In this document: positions 41,391 to 54,413 of the stretch, in pieces
How the letters are laid out: the number at the start of each line of letters is the position of its first letter
Numbering within the stretch: the first letter of the stretch is position 1
Assembly: GCA_030068145.1 (NCBI GenBank)
Contig: JAPJBO010000337.1
Span: 124,001-188,000, forward strand
DNA: 64,000 nucleotides
DNA from: Diplonema papillatum
Lineage: Eukaryota; Euglenozoa; Diplonemea; Diplonemida; Diplonemidae
Reading direction: 5' to 3'
Translations under genes and position numbers: made by a program
The notes under the pieces: model-generated
Told to the model about the DNA's origin: nothing
Database searches by the model: none
The model's input: the letters and a program-made list of their open reading frames with translations, nothing else

Positions 41391-41728
41391 ATTCTTTGTG
41401 TGCTTGTGGTGGTGTGTTCCTCTTTTTTCCTTGCCGTGGAACAATTTGCAAACGGTCGGGATGACTATTTTTCGGACGGGGAACATGTGTATTTTTAAGC
41501 TGCAAGCGATCTGTGAAGAAACTGAACCGTTCAAATAGGACCCTCTCATCAGGATCACGACCAACTGCCACCGAGAAACCAGCTCCAGGATTTGAGTTCG
41601 GGAGAGTGCGGGCAACAATAATCGTTTTGCTTCTTTTTCTCGGGGTCGGATCATTTCGGCAGCAGTATGGCTCACCGAATTTGTTTTTCGCAGGGGCTAA
41701 TACTGCAGGCTTCTAGCTTCATTTTTCC

Positions 41729-42181
41729 TCAGTTTTCCAAATTCCGTCTCACAAGCCAATTTGCTTTTCCCGCAAACCCTTTTTGAGCCGCCCGGCAGGG
41801 ACTTATATGGGTCACGGAGATTTGGCGGGAAAGTTGGTATTGACCTTCGTCAGCGCTTACTGTTCCGGGCGACATACCAGCGGGTTCGGGGGGGGGCGGC
41901 GTGCAGCTTAAAGCCGTGGGCCACAGGTCACCGGGATAACAAGCAGACCCTTGTTGTCCTGATGCCTCTTCTTGCCGCACTGACAAGCTGACACCTGGCT
42001 GGGCGAGCATGACACAGTGCAGTGGGTGAAACTTGGGCAGTTGGAATGTTGCCTTTGGCAGATGTTTCCGACGCTGCTCGTCCCACGTTGGATGGACCTC
42101 AGCGAAGGAAGGCGAGCCCGTGACCAGCAACACGCTCGTGTGAATCTGCAGGTCCGCAACCAAAGGCGTGGCGCCGCGTAG
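41729..42181 (-). CDS. Candidate exon or small gene, unidentified
   Basis: After an acceptor-like ATCTTCCAG the frame is open for 151 codons: LRGATPLVADLQIHTSVLLV, then TGSPSFAEVHPTWDEQRRKH and LPKATFQLPKFHPLHCVMLA. The first 65 codons look most like coding sequence and end at a good donor (CAGCCAG before GTGTCAGC), so the true exon may be about 41985-42181 only. No family recognised. Confidence 0.35.
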   Translation of the reverse strand, partial: LRGATPLVADLQIHTSVLLVTGSPSFAEVHPTWDEQRRKHLPKATFQLPKFHPLHCVMLAQPGVSLSVRQEEASGQQGSACYPGDLWPTALSCTPPPPEPAGMSPGTVSADEGQYQLSRQISVTHISPCRAAQKGFAGKANWLVRRNLEN

Positions 42182-42199
42182 CTGGAAGATTGTTTTGCT

Positions 42200-42330
42200 T
42201 TGGGCGTGCCGGTTGATCGTTTTTCCCCACTTGTATTTGCCCTGTGTATATTAGGCAAGGAATTCTGATCAACCACCAAAACACGCTGTCTACGTCTTTT
42301 TAGCCTGCACAATACATTGAAGGGCAACCC
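42200..42330 (+). repeat. Dispersed repeat family H, copy 3
   Basis: GCGTGCCGGTTGATCG at the left, AAGGAATTCTGATCAACCAC inside and GCCTGCACAATACATTG at the right, matching 29757-29885. Confidence 0.75.
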
Positions 42331-42453
42331 GCAAGATTGTTAGTAATAATAACGGGAGTTCGCCATAGAGGCTTTTCGTGTTATTCTGCAGATGTTTTTT
42401 TTGAGCTATATTTGTGTCCAGGTGTTCGTTCGTCTTCTTAACACGTGGTGTAG

Positions 42454-42549
42454 TGCGCGAAACATCTTTGCGCGCATGCGGGCTTTCAATACAACAACCC
42501 GCGCTGGCAGTTCTGCTGGGGCAACCCGATGGACGCCAGCCATATACAG
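42454..42549 (+). CDS. Candidate plus-strand exon, unidentified
   Basis: Between GGTGTAG and a donor-like ATACAG/GTACAA lies a 32-codon frame CAKHLCAHAGFQYNNPRWQF, then CWGNPMDASHIQ, rich in residues (W, C, Y, H) rare in shadow frames. Isolated, so possibly an exon remnant. Confidence 0.25.
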
Positions 42550-42839
42550 GTACAAAAGAAGGGGAGCGGGAACGCGGGTCCAGATAATCTAACAACGGCA
42601 GGGTGGATTCTAGCGCTTCTAACAACATAGGGGTGGAACAAAATTGCAAGGGGCGACAATCTAGCAGCAGCCGCTGGGGTGCCAGCTAACAAAGCGGTTT
42701 GTTTATGAACAAGAAAAACGTGTGGGGGCTGGCGGGGCTGGGAATGTATCTCTACTGGGAAAACAGTAGAAAGTGTTCCCTGTTGTTCCAGTAGCCCACG
42801 GGTGCAGGAAAGGGGAGCGCACAAACATGCCTCGCATGA

Positions 42840-42905
42840 GATGTGCTCAGCAGCATGTCCCATCTGCACCGTGTTTCGGTCCCCCAGCCACGGACACACT
42901 GGGTG
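42840..42905 (+). repeat. Dispersed repeat family D, short copy 4
   Basis: TGTGCTCAGCAGCATGTCCC, CACCGTGTTTCGGTCC and AGCCACGGACACAC match the core of the other D copies. Confidence 0.65.
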
Positions 42906-43219
42906 GCCCCCGCCGTGGCCAGTCGATCCGTAGTTTGCAGCAAGAGTGCGCCGGGGTACGTTGAGGGCTAGAGAATAGAACGAACGCCGACTCAAAACGA
43001 CGGAGGGGGAATCTTGACGGAGGGTCGGGTGGCTCGTCGTGCTTGCGGGTGAGCAAGCGGATGCTGTGTTTGCGGGTGCAAGCGGATACTCGCGTGTCCG
43101 AAGCATAGCTGCACAAGCTGGCCGACAACCCCATGACGGCGATAATCACACGAGCAAATTGCTGGCGCGCGGGCGTGATAGCTCGCTTGTGGCAGCCAAG
43201 CGGACACGGCCTACGATGT

Positions 43220-43347
43220 CCTCCCTGGACAAGCAGATCCAGCTAAGGGTTGAATTGATGAGACAGGTTGGTTTTGCCCCACTAATGGATAGAGAGCCCC
43301 CACCGGGCCGCCGCGTTCTGACAGCAGACGCGGGGTAGTACGAGTTC
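43220..43347 (+). rRNA. LSU rRNA 3'-region fragment (partial)
   Basis: GATGAGACAGGTTGGTTTTG followed by CCCCACTAATGG and, farther on, GGGGTAGTACGAG correspond to conserved LSU rRNA just 5' of the block seen at 5330-5503, with which it overlaps over about 60 bp. The copy breaks off at GTACGAG. Opposite strand to the genes. Confidence 0.8.
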
Positions 43348-43421
43348 CCCTGGCAGGGTTTTGATGACGGCGGCGGTTTGTTCTGACTCTCCGTTTCCTC
43401 CGCCCACCGCAGACGCCACCC

Positions 43422-46400
43422 TCACGGCTGGACCGGAACCTCGCGATGGTATGACTTTCTGATGTACCGCACACATCCGTCGACCAACGCCAGATCGGCG
43501 GCCCCATCGCCGTTCTCGGCCAGCCACTTGCGAAGCTGCCGAAGCAGGATGAAGACGTGCGAGGGATCCTGCAGCGCGCCAGACTTCCGCATCGAAAGCA
43601 GGAACTTGAGAACACGGTCGGGCTGCTGCAGCAGCCCGCGCGTGTACCAAAGGAACCAAGCGACGCTGTCTCGGACCAGCTGCCTGTAGGCGGCCTCAAT
43701 GTGTGCCTGAAAAGAGGTGGTTTTTTTTACAACATGCAATGTGTGAGGAAACTGAACCGCCCAAGTAGGACCTTCTGATCATGATCATTTGCCAAATTTG
43801 CCACCTGAAACCACGTCCACGACTTGGGCTCAGGGTAGTGCGGTCAACGAAAGCTCTAGTTTCCCTTTCTACTTTCTCCTACTCCCGCAGTGTACGGTTT
43901 TTACCAAACATGCAAAGGTTGGAGGAAATAAGAACGCGTCACAGGCAGTCGCTAATGGGACTTTCTCCCAGTTACTCTCTGTTTCGTGGTGCACGAAGTC
44001 GGTGCTAACGGCGCAGGGGTTTCCCTCGTCAGGTGTCGGATTTCTAGTCTGGTGATCAGCGGAAAGCTTCGATCGTTCACGCGGGGCACATGCGACGGCA
44101 GTCCCTATTGATCCCGTGCAACGAGGCCATAGACGAAACTCAAAGAGAACCGCTAAGAAGTTCGTTGTTTTGATTATTCCTTCTCGGGTTAACAGACCAA
44201 CAAAAAGAGTCGAGAGAATCGATCCCTTGTTATTCATGCTTTATCATTCACGGCAAACTCCTACGCTGGTTTGTTCACAGTACGGTGTCGACCCGTCGAC
44301 ATCTGGGCGCTGTGGTATACTGAGACAGACGGGGTCACCACTACTAGCAGTAGCCCGCCAAACCAGGAATTATACGCCAGGGTCTATGGGACCAACCCCT
44401 CCGGATTCAGTTTGCTAAGAACACACAAACGAAAGGCGTACCTCTTTGCACAGGTCTTCCTTCGCCTTCACGGTGAGGCCGCGATAGTAATAGAAGAACG
44501 AGTCCATGATTAAAAGCCCGTTGCAGTGCCTTCCTCGGCAAACGATCTGTTCGGAGGGAAGCGTTGTGGGGTTCGCGTCATGTATTGAATAGGCCGTGCC
44601 CCCGATGGCTTCCTTTCAAAAGTCGGCTCCCAGGCATATACTTTGTTTTCGGACAGTGGGCCGGCTTACTTTAGTAGTTGTGAATTTGTTGCATTAGTGT
44701 GTGGGCCTTTGAAGCGTGGATGATGCCTCTCGCGCTGCTACCCTTGAGGTTCCTGGCTCATGCCAAAGCGCCAGGGTTAAGGGGTTGCGGCATCAGGCGT
44801 GGGCCACCGTTCGCGGGCTTCGTTACTGCACTGCCCCCGGCTCTCCCCGGCCTTCGTCATCCGGTTCCACGGCCATCCCCCCACGCGTGGGGAATGGACT
44901 GGTGCTGTGCCGCGGGTCCTTCCGTGCGTTCTCGCAACGTCGCCGCTGTCGATGTCGCTGCCGCTGTTGCTGCCGCTGTTGCTGCCGCTGCAGCCGCTGT
45001 CGGGCGGTTGGTTGACGATCCCGGTCTGCACCCCGCCCGTTGCGCGTCGAATTTGTTGCATTAGTGTGATTGTCAGGCCTTCGACTACCCTGAGCAACGC
45101 ACTATTTAGTACACGGTAGGAACCGGAGCAAAGCGCATGGCAGGATGAGCACACCACCCGAGCCTACAACAGGAGAATTCGGGCGAGCTGAGGTGGGTCT
45201 TCTGACTGAATTTTTCTTCCCACCCTCCCTTGCCCCCAATGTGATCTCGCCTGGTTGGCCCGTTGACATGGTCAACAGGCACACTCTATCCCATTCGCTA
45301 GTAAGCAAGTTATCAGGCTTCTGTCAGACTTCTCTCCTTCCTTCCCTTTCCGATGAAGAATGAACTCGATGACCCAAGCCGAGACCGAGTGCGATGAGGC
45401 CAGAAGCTAGCTGCCAATTCCTAGTATGCGTTTCATGTCGCATGTGAGAGGCGACAACAGCGAAAGCCGGTACAGGAGTTACAGCTTCGTGTTAGTTTGA
45501 TAAAAGTAACGTCAAGGCAGCCCTTACAAAGACCCGCCACAGTCAACGCCGCGTGGGTGCGGGTTTGGTATTAATCATCATGCTTAAAACCCCCGATCGC
45601 GTGTAACCTGGAAGCACCCAGAGGGTGTCGGTGGTACAAAGGTGCAGTTGCCGGCATCCATCCGGTAAAAAGTACAGGAGTCCGGCTCGGCGCAGAGGTT
45701 CTCAGCTGTGCTATTTTCTCCCCACTTCTGGCCACCATAGATAGTTGCCAGCCACAAAAAGACTAGGCGTGTGTTTGTTTGTACGTTCCGGGGAGGATTA
45801 GCCTGCTAGTGGATGACAGTGAGTGAAAAAGCTGTTTACAATGCGTTGTTACTACGAAAAAAAAGTGATTTGCAGCCAAATATAAAAAAAGAACAGCTGC
45901 CAAACCGGTACTCGTAAGAGTTTCACATGGTACATAACGTGTGGCATATACGGCATACACGTGATCAAATGACATGCAGTTAAAAAAACGTGCGGTCATA
46001 TTTTGCATTGCATGTCACGTGGTATCATTACAAATGAAATTACTCATGATTTCCAAGACGTGTGAAAAGGGGGGAATTCGCACCTCTTGCAGCCGATCGC
46101 CGTGCTTCTGCAATGCCGCGGTGGCGTGCATCTCCTCCTGGAGGCGGTGCAGCTTTTTTTCAAGCTCGCGCGCCGCCGCCTTAGTGAACGCCAGCGTCCG
46201 CGCCCCGGGGCCCCCGCGGCCTGGCGAGACGGGCGGCGGCGGGGGTGGCCCCGCGGCGGCCGGCGCCGGCGGCGCGGCGGCCGGCGAGACCGCCGAAATC
46301 TTGTCGAAGGTGACCAACGGGCTGGCCGAGTTCGCGTTCTGCTGCGCGACGCCGCAGGGCGACGAATAGCTGCGGCTCGTTCGCTGCCCGGCGGCCGCCT

Positions 46401-49400
46401 CCCGTTTCCCCCCGCGCCCCCTCTGGCCGGAAGCCCCGCCCGCCGCCTTCAGACCCGGCGGCTGCTGGTGGGAAGCCGGCGCGTGCTGGGGCTGCGGCGA
46501 GCCCGCAGGGTCGCACGAGCCCTCCTTCCCCTTCACGCTGCGGCCGGGCGCGGCCACCTTCGGTCCCGCTTTGGCAGAACGCGGTTCCGCGGCGATGCGG
46601 GAATCCGCTTCGGTTTTCATGTCGCCAACGCCAACCAAGAGCTTCCTGCCAGTGCCGGCCAGGGGGCGATTGGGACCCGACGCTTCGTGGCGATGGGGAA
46701 CCAACGCTTCGCACGAAGCGAGCCCCCGGAGCTGCATCGAACCGTTGGCGGCCGGCGCCTCGGCGCCAAGCGGGCGGGACCAGACGGTGCCGTCGCCGGC
46801 GACGGGGGGCGGGCAGGGGATGCGGGCGGCGGGGCCGGCGCGGGGGTTTGCGAACACACTTTCGCGCGGCGACGCCGCCACGTGCACAAGCGACGAGGCT
46901 GCTGCGCCGCGGGCAGTCTCCTGCGTGAGAGCTTCCGGCAAGCATGCGACGCGTAGCTCGCGCGGCGACGCCGCCGCCGCGTACGCAAGCGACGACGGAT
47001 GGGGTGCCAGCGGTTCCGGGAGAACGTTCGGCGCTGCTGCTGCTGCGCCGCGGGCAGTATCCTGTGTGAAAGCTTCCGGCGAGCCTGCCGGCGGGGCTGG
47101 GTAGCATGCGACGCGTAGCTCGCGCGGCGGCGGCGCCGCCGCGTGCGCAAGCGGCGAGGGACGGGGCGCCAGCGGTTCCGGGAGAACGTTCAGCGCTGCC
47201 TCGGCCACCCCCGCTGCCGCTGCGCCGCGGGCAGTCTCCTGTGCGAGAGCTTCCGGCGAGCCTGCCGGTGGGGCTGGATAGGACCCCACGCGCAGCTCTC
47301 GCGGCTCGCCTGTCCGCCGGGTAGAATGCGGCTCTGCCGCAAGAATTCGGGCAACTTCGGGGCTGAGTGCTGCTGCGCTGCTGTGTGTGTCGTGAAGGGA
47401 CGCGCGGTGGCTGTTTGCGGCTTCATCGTACCGGAGGGATCGCGGGACGTGCTGCACAGTGTGTTGCTCGTCGTCGTGCGGCTTGTCGCAGGCTCTCCGA
47501 CCAGCTGCTTCGCCGCCGCCGGTGAAGGGTGGCGACGGAACGGCGCCGGCTTGCGCGGGCGGTCGCGTGGGCGTGGCGCTTCCGGCGTTGCGCGCGGCGC
47601 GGCTCCAAATTGCGGAGCAGGTGATCCCGAGCGGCGACGGATGCCCCTGCAGCTGGTTGGGCTGGTGCGCCGGTTGCTGCTGCGGCTGCTGGTGGTGGTG
47701 AAGGAGCACCTGCTGTTGCTGCTGGTACATCGGTTGCTGTTGCTGGTGCTCCTGCTGTTGTTGCAGCTGCTGCTGTAGCAGCTGTTGGTGCTGGTGCACC
47801 AGTTGCTGTTGCGGCTGCTGTTGCTGGTGCATTTGCTGCTGGTGCTCCTGCTGTTGTAGCAGCTGTTGGTGCTGGTGCACCAGTTGCTGTTGCGGTTGCT
47901 GCTGCTGCTGCTGTTGCGGCTGCTGCTGCTGGTGCTGGTGCTGGTGCTGCTCTTGCGGTGTGCTCACGGGGGACCGCAGGAGCGCGCTTGCGTCGGGGCG
48001 CCGGTGGGCCGACACGTGGGCCGCGCCTGCCGGCGTTGCTGGAGGTGGTGGACTGAAGCGCGGCTGCTCCGCCGGTGTTCTACGGGGCGACACGGGAACC
48101 GCCGGCACCGCGGCACTGCGCAGGGGAGACGACCAAGGCGACGGAGGCGGGTTGCCAGGGCATGCTCCACCACCACCGCCACCACGGTCGCGGTCGAACG
48201 ATCGGAACGCCTGGTCCCCGCAGCGCCGCGGTGACGGCACCGAGTCTTTTGGTTCCGGTCGAAGCGGTGCGTCGTGCACAACACCCCCGCCACCCGCTGC
48301 GGGTTGATTCGGCGGCTCCTGACCCCCGCTGCTGCGCGGTGGTGGCACCAGGTCCTCCGGCGTAGGCTGCTTGCAGCCGGCGGAAGACGAAGGGTCAAGC
48401 GTATTAAAGTGTACACCCTGCTGCTGCTGCTGCTGCTGCTCGCGTGATGATTCGGCATGATACAGCAGGTCCTTGCCGGCAGATTGGCACGGTATATGGT
48501 CCTTTGCGGAGGGCAGACCGACGACGACACGCTGCGCAGCTTCGTTTTGTACGCAGGCGCTGGACGGCCCTGCTGGTGTCGTGATGGGCCAGCTCGTGCC
48601 GAGATCCCACCCCGCGGATCGATTCTCCCTACAGCCTGCGGCGGGCAGCCGGCCGGCGTCGTCGGCGCCGCTGCCGCCGGAGCCGCTGGGGCCGGCGGGC
48701 TGGTTCTTCGCCGGCTGCGTTTCCTCCGCGGCCGAGAGCATTTCGAGGTCCCAGAGCCCGCCCGCCGCCTCTGCCTGCGAACTGCCCTCGGGTCGCGGCC
48801 TGGCGCCGGAATCGTGTGCGAGGCTCCCGGCCGAAGCCGCTGCCGTGGAGCCGCGCGGACGGCAACCCCCGACTCTCGCAACACTGCTGGAGTCGCTCAA
48901 AACGAGCGACAGCCCCGGCGTGGGCGCCTTGTGCGCCTCGCCCGAAGTCCCCGGAAGGAGTTTATCAGGTTCCTCAGGCACTTCGAAGCCCCGCGACGAT
49001 GCCACCGCGCCGCTCGCATCGCGCCGCGATGCACCGCAAACCCCGACTCCCGCAGCACTGCTGGAGTCGCTCAAAACCAGCGACAAACCCGGCGTAGGCA
49101 CCGCATGCCCCTCATCCGGAAGCGGCAGGACTCCGGGACTGGAGGTTTCACAGGAAGCGATCTCCTCGTCCGTGCCCGGATACCCCCCTCCCCTGGGCGT
49201 CTTGATGCGAGCGGCTGGCTTCGGGCCCGGACAGGGAACCGCGCCCGCCGGCTCCCGGCAGGAACTCGCGGGGTTCACGAGGTCCGACGGCAGAACCAGG
49301 GGGCTCGCAGGGGCCGGGGTTCGGACTGGGTCTGCGTGGCGCCCGCTGCTCCGAAGGCCGAGTGCGGACGATGCGGGAGAGGCGGACGGGGGGTCGCTCC

Positions 49401-52400
49401 GCTTCGGTTCGGCTGGGGTGGTACTTGTACCCGGAGGATCGAAGGAGTCTTCACCGGTCTCCTGCGCGGCCTTGCTGGATCCGGACTGGTGGAGTGGATG
49501 CGCTGCCCAAGAAACAGCAGCGCAAGGATCGGCCGGATTTTCACCGGTCTTCAGCGTTGTCTGGCCGCATCCGGGCTGGTTGAACGTCTTCGGCGGTTGC
49601 ACGTCGCTGTCCGCCCATTGGCCGACAGCGGGAGAATCGAACGAATTTGAACCGGCCACCGGAGTGGCCTTGCCGAATCCGGCTGGACTGGACGGATTCG
49701 GGAATTGGGTGCTTTCGCCGTTCGTCGAAGCGTCGAGTGAACGCAATGGGATTTCGCTCGCCAACGGAGTGACGCTGTGGAAGCCGGTGGAGCGGGTCGT
49801 CATCGGGGTCGACAGCTTCGCGGGTGTTTTGATGGCAGGCGCCCAGGCGGACGGGGCCCCGCAAGGAACGACAGTTTCCGCTGCATCGCACAAAGGGCGG
49901 ACGACGTCGTGCCGCGGTTCGGGCGTCCGTGTGCAACGCCCGTCTTCGCTTTTCCGACACGGTTGGAGTTGGGTCGCGTCCGTCGCCTCGGACGTGGCTG
50001 GTGTGAGGTTGTCGTTCGTAAAGCGAGACAAAGGCGCGCTGCACGACACGTCGCTGCAGCTCAGGTGCTCCGGTGTGGAGAGGGGAGTGTCGCGGCAGCC
50101 TTGCTTTGGGACGAGGAGCCCGCGATCCGCGCTATGAGGAAAACCAAATGGCGACGCGTTGCGCGAGATGTCGCCACTTCCCCCCAGTTGCCCCGGCGTG
50201 GGAAGCAGCTCGCCGGAGTGCCTACTGCGCGGCGGCTGAGGCGCAGGCTGTTCCATTGGCGACACCGACGCACGCATTTCCGCCGCGGAAGGAGTGGATA
50301 CAGGTCGGGCAATTTCAACCGTTTCGCTCATCAGGTCCTTCCTTTTGTGCAGCAGCTGAGGAGTAGACCGCTCCGGCGTGTCTACGACTGAAATCGGACT
50401 TCCGTTCGCCTGGAACGGAGCAAGGCACCCAACAGCTTCAGATTGGGCAAGTTCGGTCGGTTGCAAGTCTGTATGCAAGTCCCTCACGTTGCGCAGCGGC
50501 TGGTACCGACACGGTTTCGATGGCGCGCCCGACAGTTCTGCAGCAGCGGGGGGACTGCCACTCGCAGAAAAGTGAGTCGGGGTGTCAATGGCGCCGGATT
50601 CGTCCAATTCGGTCGGTTGTTGACGAGAGTGCGCAGCCGAGTCCCGCCTGCTTCGAAGCAGCTGAGGAGTGCGCTGGCTCGTCGGCGACTCCGCAGGAGT
50701 GCTCGGGCTTTTCCGCATCAAAAACAGCGGGGGGCTCCCCACGGCTGCGGGCTGGACCAGCTGGGCACGCGACCCGACCTCGCTTTTCGACGCGGAGCGC
50801 GGCACGCTGCGCGAATCCCGGTTGGCCAACTGCCCCGTGATGTCGCTGAACGGCCCCCGCGCCGCTGCCTGCGCGCATCGTTGGTCGGTGCTGTGGTTGG
50901 TCGGAGTGCGCGGGAAGCCTCGCAGCACGGCGGGAGACCGAGGCGGCGTCGAATCGACGTCGCCGGCAGTCTTTTCCGCCCTCCCGGCGGGTCTGCTGAG
51001 GGGGCCAGGGGGCTGTGCACTTCGGGTTCGCGGGTGACCACTCATTCCGGAGAGGCCACTCGCTCCGGGCGAGAAGCACCCCGCATCGGGTGGGCCGCCG
51101 CCGCCCGTCTGCCTAGAGGACATGGCTCCGGCACCGCCGGCGCGGTTGCCGGCACTGCCCCCCCGGCGATGCACGTCAAACGCAGGCTGCAACAGCCTCT
51201 TCGCGGCCTCGCGCGCGGCGTCGGTGCCACTTCCGCTAACATCGCAACCCGTCAGCAGCCCGAAGGGCTCGCCTTCGTTTGCGGGGAGCAAAAGCTCCTC
51301 TGCCATCGTTCTGCTTTCGCCGCCCTCCATTCCGCCTGAACCGCGGCCCGTCTCTTCGCCGGGCGTGGCGGTGACGCACTCTTTTTTACCGCGTTCGCCG
51401 CCAGCCTCGGGGGCGGAGTCGGCCGCCCCGCGGCGCACGTTTGCGGGGAGCGAGGGCGCTCCTGCGAGCATGCTGCCTTCGTCGCCCTCCGTTCCGCTGG
51501 AATTGCAGCTCGTCTGTTTGCAGGGCGTGGCGGAGACGCACTCGTTTTTACCGTGGCCACAGCCAGCCTCGGGAGCGGAGTCGTGCACGTTCACGGGGAG
51601 GTCAGGCTCTTCTGCTACCATGCTGCCTTTGTCGCCGCCCTCCGTTCCGTCATTGCCGCAGTCCGTCCGCCTGGGGGACAAGCCCGCCACACCAGCGTAT
51701 TTATCGAAGCCCCGCCCACGGCAGATTTCGGTGGTGCTGGCTGTCTCGCGGCGCACTTTTGCGGGGAGGTCAGGCTCCTCTGCGGCCGCGCTGCATTCGT
51801 CGCCTTCCGTGCTGCTTGAATCCGTGCCGCACTCGTTTTGACCGCGGTTGCGGCCAGCCTGGGGGAGGGTGTTGCCAGAGAACCCATGGTGTGGCTTTGC
51901 GGGGAGGTCGGGCTCTTCTTCCGTATAACAGCTGTCGTCGCTCTCAGTTCCGTCATCAACGCTGCCCGTCGGCTTGGTGGGTGTGCCCTTCGTGCTGCTG
52001 TTTGCAGAGCTGGGGTTCTCAGCGTTGCCGGCATCGGCCACGTCGCGGTCCACCGTGGCGGGGAGGTCAACCTCTTCTGATGTGAAGCAGCTGTCGTCGC
52101 TCTCCGTTCCGTCGTCGGCGCAACCCATTGGCTTGGAGGGTGTGCCTTCCGTGCAGCGGTCTGCGGAGCCGGGTTTATCATCAGCTTTTCTGACACTGCG
52201 CACATCGCAGTTCACCTTAGCGGGGAGGAGCAGCACTTGACGCGCAGCTCCATCCGAAGTGTCGTTTTCACCGGGGGCGGTCTGTTGCTTGCTGTCGTAG
52301 CTCAATGCGTTGGTTGGTGCGTTGGCAAAAGCACGGTTCGGTACACCTACCGTATCTTTGTTGCCCACGGCTTTCGCCGGCGCTTGAGAGTATTGCGTGC

Positions 52401-54342
52401 ATGGTATTTCAGTCGGTTGTTCGGCATCTGCTGATGACTCACCGACCATGGCTTCTGGCACGTCGACCAGCGACGAGATGCGCGATGTGCTGGCGAGCGA
52501 AGGACCCGTGGGAGAAGCGCTGTTGGCGACGGGTTGCTGCTGCTGTGGGGCATCAATTAGGACTTGAGAGGGTTGGCACGTGCCTTCTGCTGGACTCCCG
52601 GCCGGTTCCGTCTGCATACCCACCGCTTCATCCAATGAGAGGGACCACCTGCTGCTTCCCTTTAGCGAGCTACTTCTTTGCGCTGCTTCATCGCGGGTCT
52701 GGTCGGTCGCTTCCGCTCGTTCCGGCTCGTCACGCAGCTGGTTACCCCCCGGTGCTTCATCCGTTGAGAGAGAAAACTTGTGCATAGCTTGCGGGCCGCT
52801 GTGATCCAACGCGTCGCCACGTGTCGGTGCCGCTTCCTCCGTTCTCCTTGGCTCGTCGGGCAATGGAGTCGGCTGCAAAGGCAGGGTACCAGCGGTTTCG
52901 CCCACTGGGAGAGACCACCGGTCTTGCGAATTGGTGTGATCTTCTTGTGCCGAGAGTTCACGCCTCGTTTTGTTATCGTGAAACACACCATGCGGGCCAG
53001 CTTCACGAGCTGCAGGTACGCAGCTTGGACGCACGAGGTCGCTGTGCTCGGATTCGTCCAGTTCCAGCGTCCACCGGTGCACTGGTTGAGCCTTCGGTGC
53101 GTTGTTGTGCGAGAGCACGGCACGTGCGCTTTCGTCGGTGCTGTCCGCTGTGCACTTCGTCTGCACAGTGTCATCCCTACTCGTCTCCTCAGTTAGCCGT
53201 TCCTTCACTTGACTTGCCACTTGCAATTCCAACTGGCTGTATCTTGAAGTCCTCGTGGCCACCGCTTCCCGTTCAGGTTGTGTCCAGCTTCGCTTCGATC
53301 CAGTCGCATTGGAGTCGTAACGATGATGTTCAGCAGGCAAGGGTTCGCCCGGTGCCTGCTGGAGAGGCTCTTTCCCTACTTGCGGATTGTCGGAGTCACA
53401 GTTCGCAGGTTCGTCATTGGAAGGCGATGCGCACAAGTTCCCTTGCTTCGCGGTCTTCACCGTGTCGCAATTCGACCGTTCGTTTGGTGTCCACCACTGC
53501 CCCAGATCTTCCGCCGTTAGCGGATCGCTGCCGCCACGGTTCGCTTGTCGAGTCATCGGAGGCGATACGGGCAAGGTCCCCTCCTTCGCTTCCACCGTGT
53601 CGTTCGGTGCCTGCCGTTGTGGGGGATGGTCCCTCGTTTGGGGATCGGCAAGGTCGTCTGCATGTTCATTAGCGAAGTGCGCTGTAGGCGAGGTCGGCTG
53701 CTTCGCAGCTTCTGTTGTATCGCTCGGTGCCTGCCGTTGTGCTGGTTGGTCCGTTGTGTGCAGAACGCTGGAGTCCCGGTTTGCGTGCTCGTTGGTGGAC
53801 GACGCTGCGGACAGACACCACGGCTGTCGCGGTTCAGATTGATTCCGCCCTGCAGTCACGCCGCAATTCGACTGCCCGACCACATCCACAACGGTTCGCC
53901 CCGTCTCTGCCGGACAAGGCACGGCCACGCGAACAGCCGCTTCGCCCTTGGTCACAAGCGCCGTCGGCGCACCAACAGGCAGCGCGCCCGCCGCTTCGCA
54001 TGCCTGCGAGCCTGCGAACAGGATGCCGGCGGCACTCTGCCGCCTGGCCGCGGCTCCACTTGGGGCGTCTGTTCGGAGCGCGAGGGCCTGGGGCTGGTCG
54101 GCTTGGTGCGCGGTTTTCCCGAGTTGCAGCCGGTGCTCTTCTTTGAGCTTCCGGGCGAGGCTGCCGGCGAACGCAACGGCGTCCGCGTCGGCCCTGCCGC
54201 TGCCGTCCGGCAACCGAGGCACCGGCCGGTGTGCATCGTTGACGGCGCAGGCCATCGGCGTCGGGCTCCGGGTGCCCCCTTCCCGCCTCCCTGCCGCCGC
54301 GCTGTGCGTGCTGAGAGGCCCGTGCGTGAACGATCGCTGCTG

Positions 54343-54413
<71 letters not shown>

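Larger units (their letters stand above)
41391..43421. other. Spacer between rhodanese array and giant gene
   Basis: Contains two candidate exons of opposite strand (41729-42181 minus, 42454-42549 plus), family H and D repeats and an LSU rRNA fragment. No complete gene could be assembled. Confidence 0.5.

Noticed and set aside
44699..45157. Ala/Ser-rich frames around a GCTGCCGCTGTT repeat
   Set aside because: Both strands are open and low complexity; lies inside an intron of the giant-gene model and lacks good splice sites.
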